NCBI GenBank assembly: GCA_050732575.1
Contig: JBOHRF010000113.1
Location: forward strand, 1-14,495
Direction of reading: 5' to 3'
DNA length: 14,495 bases
DNA from: JBBDWZ01 sp050732575
GTDB taxonomy: Bacteria; Gemmatimonadota; Gemmatimonadetes; Longimicrobiales; RSA9
The translations under genes and the position numbers were made by a program. The notes beneath the pieces are model-generated. The model worked only from the letters and a program-made list of their open reading frames with translations. It ran no database searches and was not told where the DNA came from. This document shows, piece after piece, positions 14,049-14,495 of this stretch (its first letter is position 1; each line of letters begins with the position of its first letter).

Positions 14049-14495
14049 CGGGATGACCGGCTGCTCGAGCTAGTAGTTGAAGAAGGTACAATACAACGAC
14101 GCACGAGCCACCTAACGGATCAAGGGTAAGCTGCGCGGGCTTCGCGCCAAGGTCAAATCCAGCTGCTCTCACGCGTCAGCTTCACCCGCTGTTAGGTGCC
14201 GCCGCCGGGAAATGTGAATGCCCTATCCGAGCGCCTGTTAGCGAGTGGGTGTGCCTGAGCTCATTTGCATCTGGCGATGATGGTGGCCCCGTGGGAGGGA
14301 CGATCGTCAAACGGCATTACACTTCCGTGGATCTTGGCAAGAGGAAAACCAGGGCCGGCCAGGCCCCCACGAAATCGAAGTGCTTGACCGACGAAACCCG
14401 CCTGACAACTTCACACGATAGGATGGACTCCTCCCGAACGAGACATAAGCTTGGATGGTCGCCAAACCAACCAAGCACTCGAAACGGAAGGAGCC
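14049..14495. other. Right-edge non-coding stretch
   Basis: Apart from the attC-like repeat (14109-14198) I see no convincing gene. A short plus frame from 14278 gives about 36 residues with no family resemblance. GACGATCGTC (14299-14308) is a perfect 10-bp palindrome. TTGACC (14384-14389) could be a -35 element, but no good -10 lies at normal spacing. The final bases GGAAGGAGCC look like a strong ribosome binding site for a plus-strand gene that would start just past the window. Confidence 0.5.
14109..14198 (-). mobile_element. Integron attC-like recombination site
   Basis: A 90-nt imperfect palindrome. Its ends CACCTAAC (14109-14116) and GTTAGGTG (14191-14198) are perfectly complementary and fit the RYYYAAC and GTTRRRY core sites. 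A second pair of arms follows inside: GGGTAAGCTG (14124-14133) with CAGCTTCACCC (14177-14187), complementary except for one unpaired base, as in attC L boxes. A small hairpin GCGCG/CGCGC (14133-14147) lies in the variable centre. The extra base is in the arm that is left on the minus strand, which by the usual rule orients the site on the minus strand, facing the small membrane-protein gene. Against this, spacing between outer and inner arms is unequal. No integrase or second site is in the window. Confidence 0.5.

Overview
The window is GC-rich bacterial DNA, most likely from Gemmatimonadota. The main clue is a SusC/SusD outer-membrane pair whose SusC begins with a carboxypeptidase-like regulatory domain, plus secreted M19, serine-hydrolase, alpha/beta-hydrolase and M23 proteins of types common in that phylum. 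This assignment rests on remembered family resemblance, not on a search.

Layout. From about 11,060 down to 318 lies one long minus-strand series: a COG3375-type GNAT protein, SusC (TonB-dependent receptor), SusD lipoprotein, a Tat-exported M19 dipeptidase-like protein, a class-C beta-lactamase-fold serine hydrolase, a secreted alpha/beta hydrolase, and a wrecked multicopper oxidase. From SusC onward the gaps are short (2, 35, 44 and 5 nt between neighbours), so SusC to the alpha/beta hydrolase looks like one operon, plausibly for importing and breaking down peptides or amide/ester compounds. A divergent promoter region with a 9-bp hairpin (11,080-11,165) separates it from a plus-strand M23 peptidase-family gene that is split by a frameshift. 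Then come a 308-nt gap, a lysine/alanine-rich histone-like protein with a frame change at an A8 run, and, convergent to it, two small minus-strand genes of unknown function. The larger of these carries one membrane helix and is itself frameshifted. Just upstream of this pair (14,109-14,198) is an imperfect inverted repeat bounded by ACCTAAC and GTTAGGT, resembling an integron attC site. The last 300 nt hold no convincing gene, but the final bases look like a ribosome binding site for a gene starting beyond the edge.

The most notable features are the number of interrupted genes (multicopper oxidase, serine hydrolase, M23 protein, lysine-rich protein, membrane protein) among otherwise intact ones, and the attC-like site beside small unknown genes. 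The oxidase carries substitutions in copper ligands as well as frameshifts and an apparent internal deletion, so it is truly decayed. The single-indel cases could be real mutation, phase variation, recoding or assembly error. I did not find a clearly new multi-gene system.
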